NCBI RefSeq assembly: GCF_029392075.1
Contig: NZ_CP113929.1
Location: 1,426,001 to 1,490,000, forward strand
Reading direction: 5' to 3'
Source: Bifidobacterium sp. ESL0704
GTDB lineage: Bacteria; Actinomycetota; Actinomycetes; Actinomycetales; Bifidobacteriaceae
DNA length: 64,000 nt
Below, piece by piece: positions 9,695-18,149 of the stretch; within the stretch, counting starts at the first letter, position 1, and each line of letters begins with the position of its first letter. The notes below the pieces were generated by a model. It had not been told where the DNA came from. It was given only the letters and a program-made list of their open reading frames with translations, and ran no database searches. The translations under genes and the position numbers were made by a program.

Positions 9695-10540
9695 TTATTG
9701 AATCGGGCCGCCGACGTTTCCGTATTTCTTGCCGGCATAGACGCCGTAGATGGAAATCACGACGACAATGACCAACGTTACAACGAGGATGGCGTAGAGG
9801 TTCACCACGTCGTAGATGTGCAGAGCCAAGCCGAAAACCATCAGGATCACGCCTCCGAGAATGAACGCGAACCCGCCGAAACGCTGGCAACGACGCCACG
9901 ATTCACGGCTTTTGAAGGCTCCCGGCACGCGGATGCCGCTCCAGCGGTTCATCCGGGTGTTCGGCATGACGTTGCCGACGACGATGAACACCAGACCGGT
10001 CACGACGTTCAGGATCACTTCCAGCGGTATCGTGGCTCCGCCTTGTCCTTTGCCGAACGCGTCGGCGATGAACCACACATTGAGGACGTTGAGCACCACG
10101 AACATGCAGCATCCGCCGATGATCCATACGCGCACCGTCGTCTTAGTGCTCATACCGGCATTCGACTGCTTGCGAGCGGAACGCTCAACGGGGATTTCGC
10201 AGACCAGCCAGACCAAGCAGACAAGCAACGTGAACAACGGAAAGAAGAGCCACTCACCCTTGCTGCCCCAACTGTCGAGCTCGCCGTACGCATTGTAGTG
10301 CATAGGAACACGATCGGGCATATACGGCAATGCCAGCAAGTAGACAATCAGCGGCAACAGACCGAGGATCACCATTGCGATGTTCCAGTTTTTCGCACCG
10401 GCGATCACGGCTTTCCAGTCTCGTCCTTCTCCACCATCGGATCCGCCATTCGCGCGTCCTTGGACTTCTGGAACATCAGCCTTCATCGGTTTCGTTGCCG
10501 GCTTCTTTTCTTCTTCTTCAATATCGTCGTTCATCATCAT
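9695..10540 (-). CDS. SdpI/DUF1648-like integral membrane protein
   Basis: A 281-residue membrane protein with a charged N-terminal 50 residues and about six hydrophobic segments. The DUF1648-type block (YMPDRVPMHYNAYGELDSWGSKGEW) and the SdpI-type block (NVMPNTRMNRWSGIRVPGAFKSRESW) are both recognisable. In Bacillus subtilis SdpI gives immunity to the SdpC toxin and sequesters the repressor SdpR at the membrane. Here its ATG overlaps the stop of an SdpR-like regulator by four bases, matching the sdpRI arrangement. No SdpABC toxin genes are visible. Whether it senses a foreign toxin or membrane stress is unknown. Confidence 0.85.
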   Translation of the reverse strand: MMMNDDIEEEEKKPATKPMKADVPEVQGRANGGSDGGEGRDWKAVIAGAKNWNIAMVILGLLPLIVYLLALPYMPDRVPMHYNAYGELDSWGSKGEWLFFPLFTLLVCLVWLVCEIPVERSARKQSNAGMSTKTTVRVWIIGGCCMFVVLNVLNVWFIADAFGKGQGGATIPLEVILNVVTGLVFIVVGNVMPNTRMNRWSGIRVPGAFKSRESWRRCQRFGGFAFILGGVILMVFGLALHIYDVVNLYAILVVTLVIVVVISIYGVYAGKKYGNVGGPIQ

Positions 10541-10923
10541 TTCCCTTGCTTTTCTCCATTGCCGTCTTCCGCAGTCTCGGCCACCGTCTGACGATTTCCG
10601 GATATGGGCGTATTCGTTCCTGCCTGTTTCGCGCTATAACGCGAAGCTTTGGAAACCGCTTCGTTGCGTTGCAATTGCTTCAACCAGACGATGGTGTCGT
10701 CGAGCACGGTCAGGTTCGGCTCATACCAGATGGTCGTGCCCTCACGGCTATCCGTCACCAAACCTGCCTCGCGCAGCTTTTTGAGGTGGTACGAAAGCCT
10801 CGATGCCGACAATCCCGTCGCTTCCGCAAGCTCGCCGGCGTTCATGACCCTCTGCCGCAGCAACTGCAGAATCTCGCGCCGCGCCGGGTCCGCGAGCGCC
10901 GACAACGTGGTTTGCACACCCAT
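10537..10923 (-). CDS. ArsR/SdpR-type autorepressor
   Basis: A 128-residue winged-helix regulator: LADPARREILQLLRQRVMNAGELAEATGLSASRLSYHLKKLREAGLV is a typical ArsR-family recognition region. No metal-binding CxC is seen, consistent with the SdpR branch. The start is ATG at 10923, with AAGGAGG seven bases upstream. It is translationally coupled to the SdpI-like gene. Two near-identical palindromes upstream are the likely autoregulatory operators. Confidence 0.88.
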   Translation of the reverse strand: MGVQTTLSALADPARREILQLLRQRVMNAGELAEATGLSASRLSYHLKKLREAGLVTDSREGTTIWYEPNLTVLDDTIVWLKQLQRNEAVSKASRYSAKQAGTNTPISGNRQTVAETAEDGNGEKQGK

Positions 10924-10955
10924 GGTGCCTCCTTCTGACACATTCAACATTGTTA

Positions 10956-10977
10956 TATTTCAAATAATATTGAAATA
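10956..10977. promoter_or_regulatory. Palindromic operator O1 of the SdpR-like regulator
   Basis: TATTTCAA - 6 bp - TTGAAATA, a perfect 8-bp inverted repeat, 33 bp upstream of the regulator start. It matches the second palindrome 50 bp away in arms and spacer length. Confidence 0.7.
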
Positions 10978-11004
10978 TAAAAACAGAATACTCCATTTCC
11001 CCAT

Positions 11005-11028
11005 TTATTTCAAATTATCTTGAAATAA
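11005..11028. promoter_or_regulatory. Palindromic operator O2 of the SdpR-like regulator
   Basis: TTATTTCAA - 6 bp - TTGAAATAA, a perfect 9-bp inverted repeat with the same core as O1. The two centres are 50 bp apart, a distance compatible with cooperative binding across the promoter. Confidence 0.7.
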
Positions 11029-11107
11029 ACCTTTGCGAGTTTCAAAACAGACCTAAGAACCTCAAACTCCCCAATGTTGACAACGAACGATCATGGATGT
11101 ACAGTTT

Positions 11108-11134
11108 CTTTTACATAGTAAAGTTTGCTTTACT
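11108..11134. promoter_or_regulatory. CTTTAC/GTAAAG inverted repeats upstream of membrane protein-XRE pair
   Basis: AGTAAAG (11117-11123) - TTTG - CTTTACT (11128-11134) is a perfect 7-bp inverted repeat, preceded by another TTTTAC half-site at 11109. It lies 55 bp before the start of the membrane protein gene. It is a candidate operator for the small XRE regulator encoded in the same operon. Confidence 0.5.
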
Positions 11135-11188
11135 TAATGAAATTATCGAGATTAGGTTATTTCACCGATATTGCAATGGAGGAACATG

Positions 11189-11731
11189 ATGGACAACCAA
11201 ACCGGCAACACTAACCAGCTACACGCTGAAGCGGCCGAATCAAATACAGCAGCCAAAAAGAAGACAACCAGCGCCTTCGGTGCCAAAACCATTTTCGGCG
11301 GCGGCAAAGTCGCGCTTTGGTGCACATCAATCGTTGTTGGAGTCGTCATTGGTGTCATATTCGGAATCATCGCTTTTCTTATCCGCAGACCCGCACAGCT
11401 TAGCGATTGGATTTTTGTCGTATTGATGACGGTCTTGATCGGCGAATGCAGCGTCGGCTTCTGCTGGGTGGCGATAGTCGACAGGTCGACCATCACTGGC
11501 GTGATTCCCCATCCCGAAGAGAACGTAGAAGACACCTGGCGCACACGCGCGAAGTCCGCAGCCCTTATCGCAATGGTGCTTGCCGACACGATACTGCTCC
11601 TGCTGGTGTCGTTCTACGACAAACCAATCCCCAGCCCCATCGCAGCTTTCGCACTACTCAGCATCATGCTCATCGGATTGATTACCATGGCATGCGCGTA
11701 TTTCGTCTATCGCAAGAAGGCCATAGCATGA
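11189..11731 (+). CDS. Integral membrane protein paired with XRE regulator
   Basis: 180 residues with about four hydrophobic segments (VALWCTSIVVGVVIGVIFGIIAFLI; IFVVLMTVLIGECSVGFCWVAIV; SAALIAMVLADTILLLLVSF; IAAFALLSIMLIGLITMACAYFVY) after a polar N-terminus. The start at 11189 has GGAGG six bases upstream; the adjacent ATG at 11186 is also possible. The stop overlaps the next gene's start (ATGA). A membrane protein translationally coupled to a YozG/XRE-type small regulator is a recurring Gram-positive arrangement, usually of unknown function. Confidence 0.75.
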   Translation: MDNQTGNTNQLHAEAAESNTAAKKKTTSAFGAKTIFGGGKVALWCTSIVVGVVIGVIFGIIAFLIRRPAQLSDWIFVVLMTVLIGECSVGFCWVAIVDRSTITGVIPHPEENVEDTWRTRAKSAALIAMVLADTILLLLVSFYDKPIPSPIAAFALLSIMLIGLITMACAYFVYRKKAIA

Positions 11732-11922
11732 ACAACCGTCTACCGCAACTTCGTCAGCAACACCAACTCTCGCAAGCCGCCCTCGCCGAACTTGCCGGCG
11801 TGAGCCGTCAGACCATCATCTCCATCGAAAAGGGCCGCTTTGACCCGTCGCTGCCTTTGGCGTTCCGCCTGGCCGCTATTTTCGGTTGCACTATCGAAGA
11901 CATCTTTGACCCGGAATCGTAA
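11728..11922 (+). CDS. Small XRE-family HTH transcriptional regulator
   Basis: 64 residues, almost entirely a Cro/CI-type helix-turn-helix: LPQLRQQHQLSQAALAELAGVSRQTIISIEKGRFDPSLPLAFRLAAIFGCTIEDIFD. The C-terminal IEDIFDPE is typical of the short YozG-like group. The ATG overlaps the preceding stop by four bases, so translation is coupled to the membrane protein. It probably regulates its own operon through the inverted repeats near 11108-11134. Confidence 0.88.
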   Translation: MNNRLPQLRQQHQLSQAALAELAGVSRQTIISIEKGRFDPSLPLAFRLAAIFGCTIEDIFDPES

Positions 11923-12019
11923 ATAACAGGCTCGTATAAGAAGTGAGCGCAGGCTTTGGCCAAGATGGCATTGATGATGTCTTCAACTTATAGTCACTTC
12001 TTGGCCAAATCCTTGCTGG

Positions 12020-13399
12020 TCATTCCTTGGAATCCTTATGTTTCGGCAAGAAGTTATGTAGCTTTAGCTTGGAATCAGTCTTCTTGGGCTTATGGTTATC
12101 TGCTTCTTCAGAACGTTGCGCAGCAAGTTTTTCGGTAAATTTATCACGACCCTCTTTGATATTTCCACCGAGCTGCCCTGCGTAATCACCAACGAACCCG
12201 GCACCTTCACCGATTTTCTGACCGGCACCTTTGCCCAGTTTGAGAGCGCCACTGCCAATCTGCTTGGCACCCTGGCTGATCTCAGTGGTGGTATCCGCAA
12301 TGAGTTTCCCGGCAGCATCCCTCCAATGCGGTGCCATCTCGATTTCGATGGAATCCGCGTCAATGCCAATTGCCACAGCAAATCCGGACAAACGGTGGTT
12401 GACCTCTTGCAATTTGTTCAATGCTTCTTTTACAGCATTGGGATGCCAAACCTTTTGAGAACGGATAGCATCTGCAGACGCCTGGATGCTTTTGCTGAAT
12501 TGTCCAAATTCATCGGCGATATCATGCAAACGCTTTTGACGAGCAGCGTTAATGCCTTCCTTGTACTGTTCAATTTCTTGCGGACGGTCATCAAGCACCC
12601 GGTCCAATTCAATGACGTACAACTCATCTTGCGCCTGGATCGATTTCCCGATAACCGACATCCAATCGGTAGTGTCGTCAAGCAATTGTTGTGAAAACGT
12701 TGCAGCTTTGCCGGCATCTTTTTCCTTAGAAAGTTTATCCACAAGATTCTTAATCTTTACCATGGCATAACTCTGGGCACTCGCCAAATCCATTGGACAA
12801 TCATCGATTTTCGACCAAGTCGTATCCGTTATTACTCCGACTTTGTCGTAAATCGTCTTGGTCTCATCGATCATTCGAGCCGCGCCCATCAGATTTGCAA
12901 TCGTCTGATCCTTTTGATCTTGCATCAAATCATCGATTTTACTGTTTATTTCATTGAGATAGTCCGTAATCTCTTTCATGGACTGTTCAAGCGCCATCTG
13001 CGTCATAACGGCACCGGCACCTGCCAGCATTTCAGGATTGGCCAAAGAAGAGACTTTGGTCAAGTCCTCAAATTTGAGATGACTGATAATCTTGCCATGC
13101 TCGCCACGTACCACACCCGTGCCGGTTGAACCGTACTTTTTGACTTGCGCTACTGACTCTTTTGTCAGTTTCACCCACCGACCGCTTTGCTGAGATGTAT
13201 TGGCAAGCGTTTGGAGACCGTTGCCGCAGACCTGTATCGCACGCTGACCAATAGCTTTTGCGTCCTGATCAAGTCCGGCGCCCTTCAGCCATGCATCAAC
13301 CGCCGAATCATCGCCCAATACCATGATGCCTTGTTCGTCCTGAATAATCTGGACGGATTCCCTGCCATCCGAATCTGGAACGATATCCTCTGAAGTCAT
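12020..13399 (-). CDS. Uncharacterised large helical protein, first-gene partner at 13457
   Basis: 459 residues, not assignable to a named family. An N-terminal part (IIQDEQGIMVLGDDSAVDAWLKGAGLD) leads to a Gly/Ser segment, then GRWVKLTKESVAQVKKYG. Next come a moderately hydrophobic helix (NPEMLAGAGAVMTQMALEQ) and long helical stretches. The Gly/Ala-rich region QGAKQIGSGALKLGKGAGQKIGEGAGF is followed by a very basic tail ending KLHNFLPKHKDSKE. No signal peptide. ATG at 13399 has AAGGAGA upstream. It is the second gene of a leftward pair. Codon use is visibly AT-richer than the flanking housekeeping genes, suggesting acquisition. Confidence 0.75.
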   Translation of the reverse strand: MTSEDIVPDSDGRESVQIIQDEQGIMVLGDDSAVDAWLKGAGLDQDAKAIGQRAIQVCGNGLQTLANTSQQSGRWVKLTKESVAQVKKYGSTGTGVVRGEHGKIISHLKFEDLTKVSSLANPEMLAGAGAVMTQMALEQSMKEITDYLNEINSKIDDLMQDQKDQTIANLMGAARMIDETKTIYDKVGVITDTTWSKIDDCPMDLASAQSYAMVKIKNLVDKLSKEKDAGKAATFSQQLLDDTTDWMSVIGKSIQAQDELYVIELDRVLDDRPQEIEQYKEGINAARQKRLHDIADEFGQFSKSIQASADAIRSQKVWHPNAVKEALNKLQEVNHRLSGFAVAIGIDADSIEIEMAPHWRDAAGKLIADTTTEISQGAKQIGSGALKLGKGAGQKIGEGAGFVGDYAGQLGGNIKEGRDKFTEKLAAQRSEEADNHKPKKTDSKLKLHNFLPKHKDSKE

Positions 13400-13456
13400 T
13401 GGTTTCTCCTTGCATAAGCACACATCCGAGTTGAACAGAATAATCAAACAGCCATG

Positions 13457-13897
13457 CTATTTGCCGATGACAGCAATGAACACGCTGTTGTATAGCTTGC
13501 TGGCACGTTTTTCAAGCGCTTTGATCTTTTTCGTGTCGTTGGCTTTGGCTTCCTTGACCAGTTCAGTACCGGTACGTATCTTATCCAATTCGACGCGCCA
13601 CGCGGAAATCGGCGCATCATCAGCAAGCATCGAGGAACGGGTTCGAATCAATTCTTCAACGGCATCACATTGGTTCTCGACTTTTGCGAACAGATCATGT
13701 TTGTCCTGAAAGTGAATCTTCTTGGTCAGCTCGATGAACTTGTCGGAGAATTGCTGGTCCTTCAACCAACCCACAATCTCTTTTACCTGATCGGGAGAGA
13801 CGATTTCCCCGATCAACTGAATAATGTCAGCAGCCGTCCTCAGCTTTCCAAGAACCTTTCCCTTGGGCTTTGCCACCGGTTTCTTTGCAACAGTCAT
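13457..13897 (-). CDS. Uncharacterised basic helical protein (146 aa)
   Basis: Not recognised. The N-terminus is strongly basic (TVAKKPVAKPKGKVLGKLR), the body is predicted mostly helical (DIIQLIGEIVSPDQVKEIVGWLKDQQFSDKFIELTKKI; CDAVEELIRTRSSML), and the C-terminus ends LYNSVFIAVIGK. No signal peptide or metal site. The ATG at 13897 has GGAG eight bases upstream. It is 57 bp ahead of the 459-residue gene on the same strand, so the two form a probable operon. A TAATAA-type -10 lies near 13935. Confidence 0.65.
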   Translation of the reverse strand: MTVAKKPVAKPKGKVLGKLRTAADIIQLIGEIVSPDQVKEIVGWLKDQQFSDKFIELTKKIHFQDKHDLFAKVENQCDAVEELIRTRSSMLADDAPISAWRVELDKIRTGTELVKEAKANDTKKIKALEKRASKLYNSVFIAVIGK

Positions 13898-14185
13898 TAC
13901 AGCTCCATGATCGATGTTATTTTCACCTATCGTTTATTATCGCATCATGAAACAGGCAAAAGCAAATAAATTCAGATAATCCACTTGCTTCTTCGACACA
14001 AAAATGACGTTATCGATAAGAGCCTTATGAAGACATCTTCAAGCCGGACGAAGAGCACTGACTTTGCAAGCGGCAGAACATGTACACCGTTGAAACGCTC
14101 GGGCGGCGGAGGCTCGCGTAGTGCGATTAACCGAAGTAGATTGGGATGTATACCATCCACTGCAATACCACTTTCAGAAGGAATC
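13898..14185. other. Divergent intergenic region
   Basis: Lies between the leftward two-gene operon and the rightward glycoside hydrolase gene. The left part is AT-rich and probably carries the leftward promoter. No clear operator repeat or small gene was seen. The hydrolase frame stays open through 13985, but that extension has no ribosome site and atypical composition. Confidence 0.45.
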
Positions 14186-16045
14186 ATGACGACGACGCAC
14201 CCCCATATCACCGTTGATTTGCACCAGACCACCTCCCCCATGCGGCACATCGCCGCCGGCAACCTGCATCTGTTCGACGCCCGCACTCCGGCCGGATGGC
14301 TCAGCGACGGCATCACCGTCAACGCGGTGCGCGGGCAGGCCCATTCACGCAAGGACGGGTATGCCGACTATGAGTACCTGCCGGGCTTCTTCGACGAAGC
14401 CACTTATCGAAGGCTTCACGAGGCCTATCCGCACGCCATGCTGATGATCGGTGTCTACTACGGGTTCAAGAATCGGCTCGGCAATGCATGGAAGGATGTC
14501 GCCGACGACAAGCAGCTGGCCGCACGCTTCACCGAACACATTCATGCGCTGATGCAGGAAGCCAAAGACAGGGGCATCGCCGTCACCTCGTGGATTCCAA
14601 TGAACGAGCCAGACGCACAGTGGAACGCCGAGGATTGGTCCCTCGAGCGCCCCGAACGGTTCTACGAAATCGCGTTCCGCGCGGTCAAATCCTTTGACAG
14701 TAACGCACTGGTGCAAGGCCCGGAGTTCTCCACGCTGCGCACTCTGCCCGACAATCCGGCGATGGACAAGATGAAGGATTTCCTGCGCTATTGCCAGCGC
14801 CACGACTGCATGCCGGACATCCTCTCCTGGCACGATCTGAGCAACAAGCCACCGAAACTCGAACAGGATATCACGGCCGTCAATGCCTACATCAGTGACG
14901 AGTTTGGCGCGAAGACGCCGCCGATTGCCATCACCGAATACCAAGGAATCGGCTACAAGACCGACGCAGACGGGCGCAAGGCCGAGGGCGATTACAACAC
15001 CGGGTTGGCAACGCACTATATCGCCGCCATGGAACGAGCGTACGATCAAGGCCTCATCGCGGGGTTGCGCTCGGAATGGGGATTGACGGGCGACCAGCCC
15101 AAGTCCAGCGGCGACATGGGCGAGATGGTGGACTTCGAGACGAAATCCATGCCGACGGGATTATGGTATGTCTATCGGTTCTACGGACAGATGTCGGGCG
15201 GCTTGGCCAGCGTCACGAAAGTCGACACGCCTGAAGTTCTGGATGCCGTGGCCAGTGTCAGCGACGACAATCATCACCGCGAAGCGCGGATGCTCATCGG
15301 CAACAGCGGAGATTCCGACATGCGCGTCGATCTGAATATTTCCAATCTACCTGTCTCATGGGCAACCGACGGAAAGGTGCGGGCCTACGTCGATGCCATT
15401 CCCGAGACGCTGGCGACCCCGCTGCGGCACACCGTGCAGGTACTTGATCGGATGTGCACTATAGACGTGAATTCTGAAGAGGGACGGCGGCTGACACTGC
15501 CGCTTACCGTGCCGGCCCGAACGAGCCTCGCCGTCACTCTCACTCCACCGACATCTGGCACCACGACGATTCATGCAGTCTCGCTCAAGCCTTCAGTCGC
15601 CGAGCATGTCACCTGTCAGATCAAACGCATGGGTGAGACCGCCTATGTGGAACTGCTCGGTGCACGTCCCGCCAGCCATGTCGACAAATCAGGACAACGC
15701 ACCTACCGGGAAACCGGAGACGCCATCGCCTATACGTTGGATATCAGCCACAGCGACCTGTATGAACTGTCTAGCACTTTGATCACCAGCCCGGACGGCG
15801 GACTTTTCGCCGTGTATCTCGACGGCATTCAAATGGGCTTTCCCGTCGACCTCAACGACAATGAGACGAAGGTCGTCGTGTTCCAGCATGGCCAAGCCTA
15901 TCTGTCTCAAGGTGAACACGACCTGTCCTTCAGGCCGGTGAGCCAATACGGGAACGCTACTCACGACGACAATATGCGCGATAACGGCAATCGCAGCGGT
16001 ACCGCCTTAAGAACGGTTGATTTCAGAATCGTTTCCCTAGGTTGA
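14186..16045 (+). CDS. Clan GH-A-like glycoside hydrolase, cytoplasmic
   Basis: 619 residues without a signal peptide, so likely acts on imported oligosaccharides. An N-terminal (beta/alpha)8-like region (about residues 30-340) contains WIPMNEPD with putative acid/base Glu141 and AITEYQGIG with putative nucleophile Glu251. The ~110-residue spacing and the NEP motif fit clan GH-A (GH39/GH30-like). The C-terminal third is beta-rich and could be accessory domains. The ATG at 14186 has AGAAGGA upstream. Exact family and substrate cannot be fixed without a profile search. Confidence 0.7.
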   Translation: MTTTHPHITVDLHQTTSPMRHIAAGNLHLFDARTPAGWLSDGITVNAVRGQAHSRKDGYADYEYLPGFFDEATYRRLHEAYPHAMLMIGVYYGFKNRLGNAWKDVADDKQLAARFTEHIHALMQEAKDRGIAVTSWIPMNEPDAQWNAEDWSLERPERFYEIAFRAVKSFDSNALVQGPEFSTLRTLPDNPAMDKMKDFLRYCQRHDCMPDILSWHDLSNKPPKLEQDITAVNAYISDEFGAKTPPIAITEYQGIGYKTDADGRKAEGDYNTGLATHYIAAMERAYDQGLIAGLRSEWGLTGDQPKSSGDMGEMVDFETKSMPTGLWYVYRFYGQMSGGLASVTKVDTPEVLDAVASVSDDNHHREARMLIGNSGDSDMRVDLNISNLPVSWATDGKVRAYVDAIPETLATPLRHTVQVLDRMCTIDVNSEEGRRLTLPLTVPARTSLAVTLTPPTSGTTTIHAVSLKPSVAEHVTCQIKRMGETAYVELLGARPASHVDKSGQRTYRETGDAIAYTLDISHSDLYELSSTLITSPDGGLFAVYLDGIQMGFPVDLNDNETKVVVFQHGQAYLSQGEHDLSFRPVSQYGNATHDDNMRDNGNRSGTALRTVDFRIVSLG

Positions 16046-16239
16046 TGCCATAAAAGGCGCTACCCCACCCAAGAACCACTCCAAAACGAAAGCCGAATCC
16101 GGATACCGACATACTGCGGGACGACCTCGCCTTACCAAAAGGTTCAGCCCAGAAGACCTGAATGACCTCAGGTATCACCCGCATTCGGTGTACGATACCG
16201 GCAGTGTCGCGTACGATACCCTCAGCTTCGACCAACCAC
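16046..16239. other. Convergent intergenic region with short direct repeat
   Basis: Between the convergent ends of the hydrolase and acyl-CoA synthetase genes. GTACGATACC occurs twice about 20 bp apart (near 16190 and 16211). No clear intrinsic terminator was recognised. Confidence 0.4.
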
Positions 16240-18051
16240 CTACTTCTTCGGCGCGTAGATGACGTTGTCGATGAGGTCTTGGTAATGCTCGGTGATGACC
16301 TGGCGTTTGGCCTTGAGACTCGGGGTGAGCATGCCGTTGGCCTCGGTGAATTCGTCGGGGACGATTTCGAACTTGCGGATGGATTCGGCGCGCGAGACCA
16401 GCTCGTTGGCCTTGTTGACGGCACGTTCGACCTCGGCGCGGACGATCGGGTTCTCGCTGGCCTCTTTCAAGTCTTTGACGGGTTCCGCTCCTTCGGACTT
16501 CAGCCAGGTATTCGTCTCCTGCAAATCCAGCGAAATGATCGCGGCGATGAACGGCTTGCGATCGCCGACCATAACGCACTGGCTGACCACCGGCGAAACC
16601 ATCACGGAGGCCTCCACCTCGGCCGGCGAGACGTTCTTGCCTCCGGCGGTGATGATGATGTCCTTCTTGCGACCGGTCAACGTCACGAATCCATCGGCAC
16701 CGATGGAGCCAAGGTCACCGGTGTGCAACCAGCCGTCGACGATCTGGGCCTTGGTGATTTCGGGATGGTTGTGATAGCCGGCGCATACCGCGCGGCTCTT
16801 GATGCACAGTTCTCCGGTCCCATCCACGCCGACGGTGACGCCTTGCAGAGGAATGCCCACGGTGCCGATTCTGTACCCCTTGGGAGGGTTGACTATAGCC
16901 GGAGCGCAGGTCTCGGTCATACCGTATCCCTCAAGCAACGGCAAACCGACGCCATTGAAGAAATGCGCGATGGTCGCGTTGAGCGGAGCTCCGCCTGATA
17001 CCGCGTACTCGACCTTGCCGCCGAAGATCTGCATGATGGCGGAATAGACCAGCTTGTTGTAGATGGCGTGACGTATGCGCAACACCCACGGAATCGGCTG
17101 GCCTGACTGCTGCACCTTCGACCATGCAATGGCGGTCTCCGCGGCATGCGAGAAGATATGGCCGGCAACACCGGATCCGGCCTTCTGCGAGGCGGCATTG
17201 TAGATTTTCTCGAAAATACGCGGGACGGCGAGAATGAAGGTCGGTTTGAACGTGCGGAAATCGGTCAGGATGGTCTTGAGATCACTCGACAATCCAAGTG
17301 TCATGCTTCCGGCAAAGCAGACCAGCTCCATGAATCGAGCGAAAACATGCGCCAGCGGCAGGAACAGCAGCATTCTGCGTCCGGGCTTGTTCAAGGCGTC
17401 GTGCATGAACTGAACGCCGGAGATGGTGATGAACACGAAATTGGAATGGGTCAGCTCGATGCCTTTCGGCGTTCCGGTGGAACCCGACGTGTAGACGATG
17501 GTGGCCAGATCACTGCCCTTGACCGCTTTTTCGCGCTGCCAGAATTCCTCGTCCGTGACGCCCTGGCCGAATTTTTCGATGGCCTCGATGGCACCCAAAG
17601 CGATGACATAGACGTCCTTGAGATCAAGGCAGGAATCGCGCACGACATCGATTTTGTCACGTTGTACGTCATCTTCGGCGAATGCCATCTTGACGTTGGA
17701 ATCGTTGAAGATCATCCGCACCTGAGCCGGCGAATTGGTCTCGTAGACAGGAATCGTCAGCGCGCCGATCGACATGACGGCCATATCGAGCGCCGTCCAT
17801 TGCCAGGAGGTGTGAGCGATGATGGCCACGGAATCCCCCGGCTTGATGCCACGGGCGATCAGGCCTTTGGCAAGGGCGATGACCTCGTCGCGGAATTCCA
17901 CCGGCGTAAAAGACTTCCACTTGCCGTCATCGCCGACATACTCGATCAACGACTCGTCAGGCGTGCGCCTGGCACGGTCGTCAAGCAGCGAGAAGACGTT
18001 CCTGTCACTTTCAATCGGACTATCCAACGGCTGTGTGTATTCCTGTCGCAT
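16240..18051 (-). CDS. Long-chain fatty-acid--CoA ligase (FadD15-like)
   Basis: ATP-dependent activation of fatty acids to acyl-CoA, probably for recycling exogenous or membrane fatty acids. The 603-residue protein carries the AMP-binding motif YTSGSTGTPKGIELTHSN, the acyl-site motif GYGMTETCAPA and the C-terminal GDLGSIGADGFVTLTGRKKD hinge, with the FadD15-like N-terminus. The ATG at 18051 has GGGAG seven bases upstream; an in-frame extension of 22 codons lacks a site. The gene runs leftward as a single unit, convergent with the hydrolase and 98 bp from the end of pyrE. Confidence 0.93.
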   Translation of the reverse strand: MRQEYTQPLDSPIESDRNVFSLLDDRARRTPDESLIEYVGDDGKWKSFTPVEFRDEVIALAKGLIARGIKPGDSVAIIAHTSWQWTALDMAVMSIGALTIPVYETNSPAQVRMIFNDSNVKMAFAEDDVQRDKIDVVRDSCLDLKDVYVIALGAIEAIEKFGQGVTDEEFWQREKAVKGSDLATIVYTSGSTGTPKGIELTHSNFVFITISGVQFMHDALNKPGRRMLLFLPLAHVFARFMELVCFAGSMTLGLSSDLKTILTDFRTFKPTFILAVPRIFEKIYNAASQKAGSGVAGHIFSHAAETAIAWSKVQQSGQPIPWVLRIRHAIYNKLVYSAIMQIFGGKVEYAVSGGAPLNATIAHFFNGVGLPLLEGYGMTETCAPAIVNPPKGYRIGTVGIPLQGVTVGVDGTGELCIKSRAVCAGYHNHPEITKAQIVDGWLHTGDLGSIGADGFVTLTGRKKDIIITAGGKNVSPAEVEASVMVSPVVSQCVMVGDRKPFIAAIISLDLQETNTWLKSEGAEPVKDLKEASENPIVRAEVERAVNKANELVSRAESIRKFEIVPDEFTEANGMLTPSLKAKRQVITEHYQDLIDNVIYAPKK

Positions 18052-18149
18052 GCGTCTCCCTTGTCTACGTAATACTAGCGAAACCTTACTCCAAGCATAA
18101 GAAATCGGTGCCAACAACCGCGACTGTCCAATTATCTCAATGTTTCATA

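Noticed and set aside
13985-14185. N-terminal extension of the glycoside hydrolase
   Set aside because: The frame is open, but the residues are Ser/Arg/Gly-rich and unrelated to the domain; ATG 14186 has a proper ribosome site.
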